Below are positions 15,816 through 16,119 of a stretch of 16,119 nucleotides of DNA, in pieces. The notes under the pieces were generated by a model. That model worked only from the letters and a program-made list of their open reading frames with translations, ran no database searches and had not been told where the DNA came from. How positions within the stretch are numbered: the stretch's first letter is position 1; each line of letters opens with the position of its first letter. The translations under genes and the position numbers were made by a program. Source of the DNA: Desulfovibrio sp. (lineage in GTDB: Bacteria > Desulfobacterota > Desulfovibrionia > Desulfovibrionales > Desulfovibrionaceae); contig JAISXC010000240.1 in NCBI GenBank assembly GCA_031270875.1, forward strand, positions 1 through 16,119, in the 5' to 3' direction.

Positions 15816-15842
15816 TAATGCATTTCCGTCCCAGGCCGATAG
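15816..15842 (+). promoter_or_regulatory. Sigma-28 (FliA) promoter of the flagellin gene
   Basis: TAATGCAT (15816-15823), an 11-bp spacer, then GCCGATAG (15835-15842). The consensus is TAAAGTTT-N11-GCCGATAA, so the -10 box matches at 7 of 8 and the -35 box at 5 of 8 with exact spacing. It lies 80 bp before the flagellin start, as expected for a late flagellar gene. Confidence 0.8.
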
Positions 15843-15861
15843 AACATCCTGAGAGGCGGAA

Positions 15862-15877
15862 GACGCATGGATGCGTC
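15862..15877 (+). promoter_or_regulatory. Leader hairpin with GGA in loop (possible CsrA site 1)
   Basis: GACGCA-TGGA-TGCGTC forms a 6-bp stem (7 bp if the A-T pair closes) with ATGGAT across the loop. An ANGGA loop is the known recognition feature of CsrA/RsmA. It sits in the flagellin leader about 20 bp after the sigma-28 -10 box. Confidence 0.45.
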
Positions 15878-15904
15878 AGCATGGGGCGCCGCCCGGAAAA
15901 TGCG

Positions 15905-15922
15905 ACATTCATGGAGGAATGT
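15905..15922 (+). promoter_or_regulatory. Leader hairpin covering the Shine-Dalgarno (possible CsrA site 2)
   Basis: ACATTC-ATGGAG-GAATGT is a perfect 6-bp stem whose loop holds ATGGAG. The GGAGGA ribosome-binding site spans the loop and the 3' arm, and the stem ends directly at the start codon (15923). A protein bound to the loop GGA would block ribosome access. Confidence 0.55.
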
Positions 15923-16119
15923 ATGTATATCAACCACAACCAGATGGCCTTGAATGTGGGCAATACGCTTGCGAACCACTATGCGAGCCTGCAGGTTTCA
16001 ACCCAGCGCCTGTCTTCGGGCCTGCGCATCAATTCCGCGGCGGACGACGCCGCCGGCCTCGCCATCCGCGAGCTGATGCGGGCGGACATCACCGCCCTGA
16101 ACCAGGGCGTGCGCAACGC
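15923..16119 (+). CDS. fliC: Flagellin, N-terminal part (runs off the window)
   Basis: The first 65 codons of flagellin are present, and the gene continues past the window end. The conserved D0/D1 region is clear: INHNQMALNVGNTLANHY (3-20), then QRLSSGLRINSAADDAAGLA (28-47) and the polymerisation helix IRELMRADITALNQGVRN (48-65). Flagellin is exported by the flagellar type III system and forms the filament. The ATG at 15923 is in frame with the domain; the ATG at 15919 is not. GGAGGA precedes it by 4 bp. A sigma-28 promoter and two GGA hairpins lie upstream. Confidence 0.96.
   Translation, partial: MYINHNQMALNVGNTLANHYASLQVSTQRLSSGLRINSAADDAAGLAIRELMRADITALNQGVRN

Overview
The window is a gene-dense bacterial chromosome segment of fairly high GC. 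Gene content and protein style suggest a flagellated deltaproteobacterium close to the Desulfovibrionaceae: a class IIB aldolase, SecG with a long tail, a LapA-domain protein, a 7TM-DISM hybrid sensor, and flagellin behind a sigma-28 promoter. This placement is inferred from family resemblance; no rRNA or other phylogenetic marker is present. I see no insertion sequence, CRISPR array, tRNA or rRNA.

Left region, minus strand (about 1-6523): a cardiolipin synthase-type phospholipase D protein lies 33 bp downstream of a 1369-residue membrane sensor, probably in one transcript. The sensor has the layout of a hybrid histidine kinase (signal peptide, extracellular domain, seven membrane helices, kinase core, receiver, long disordered linker, HPt-like C-terminus). 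Every phosphotransfer position I can align is substituted. A 331-bp spacer separates it from a Nudix-fold gene whose Nudix box is also degenerate.

Middle region: the Nudix gene and rimI are divergent, and their start codons share one CATG. The plus-strand series rimI-tpiA-secG-smr (6522-9131) mixes ribosomal-protein acetylation, triosephosphate isomerase, the Sec translocon and an Smr-domain protein. It converges with a minus-strand series transcribed HIT - lapA-like - mutS - DUF1992 (13435 down to 9178). A perfect 17-bp-stem hairpin lies between the lapA-like gene and mutS.

Right region, plus strand: fba and gap form a central carbon pair ended by a strong bidirectional terminator and a second long inverted repeat. 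The gap product lacks the aspartate usual in NAD-specific enzymes. A flagellin gene then runs off the window. Its leader has a good sigma-28 promoter and two short hairpins with GGA in their loops, the second covering the Shine-Dalgarno sequence. This is the arrangement expected for CsrA control.

The most notable signals are the apparently phosphotransfer-dead hybrid sensor beside cls, the likely CsrA-controlled flagellin leader, and the shared start codons of rimI and the Nudix gene.
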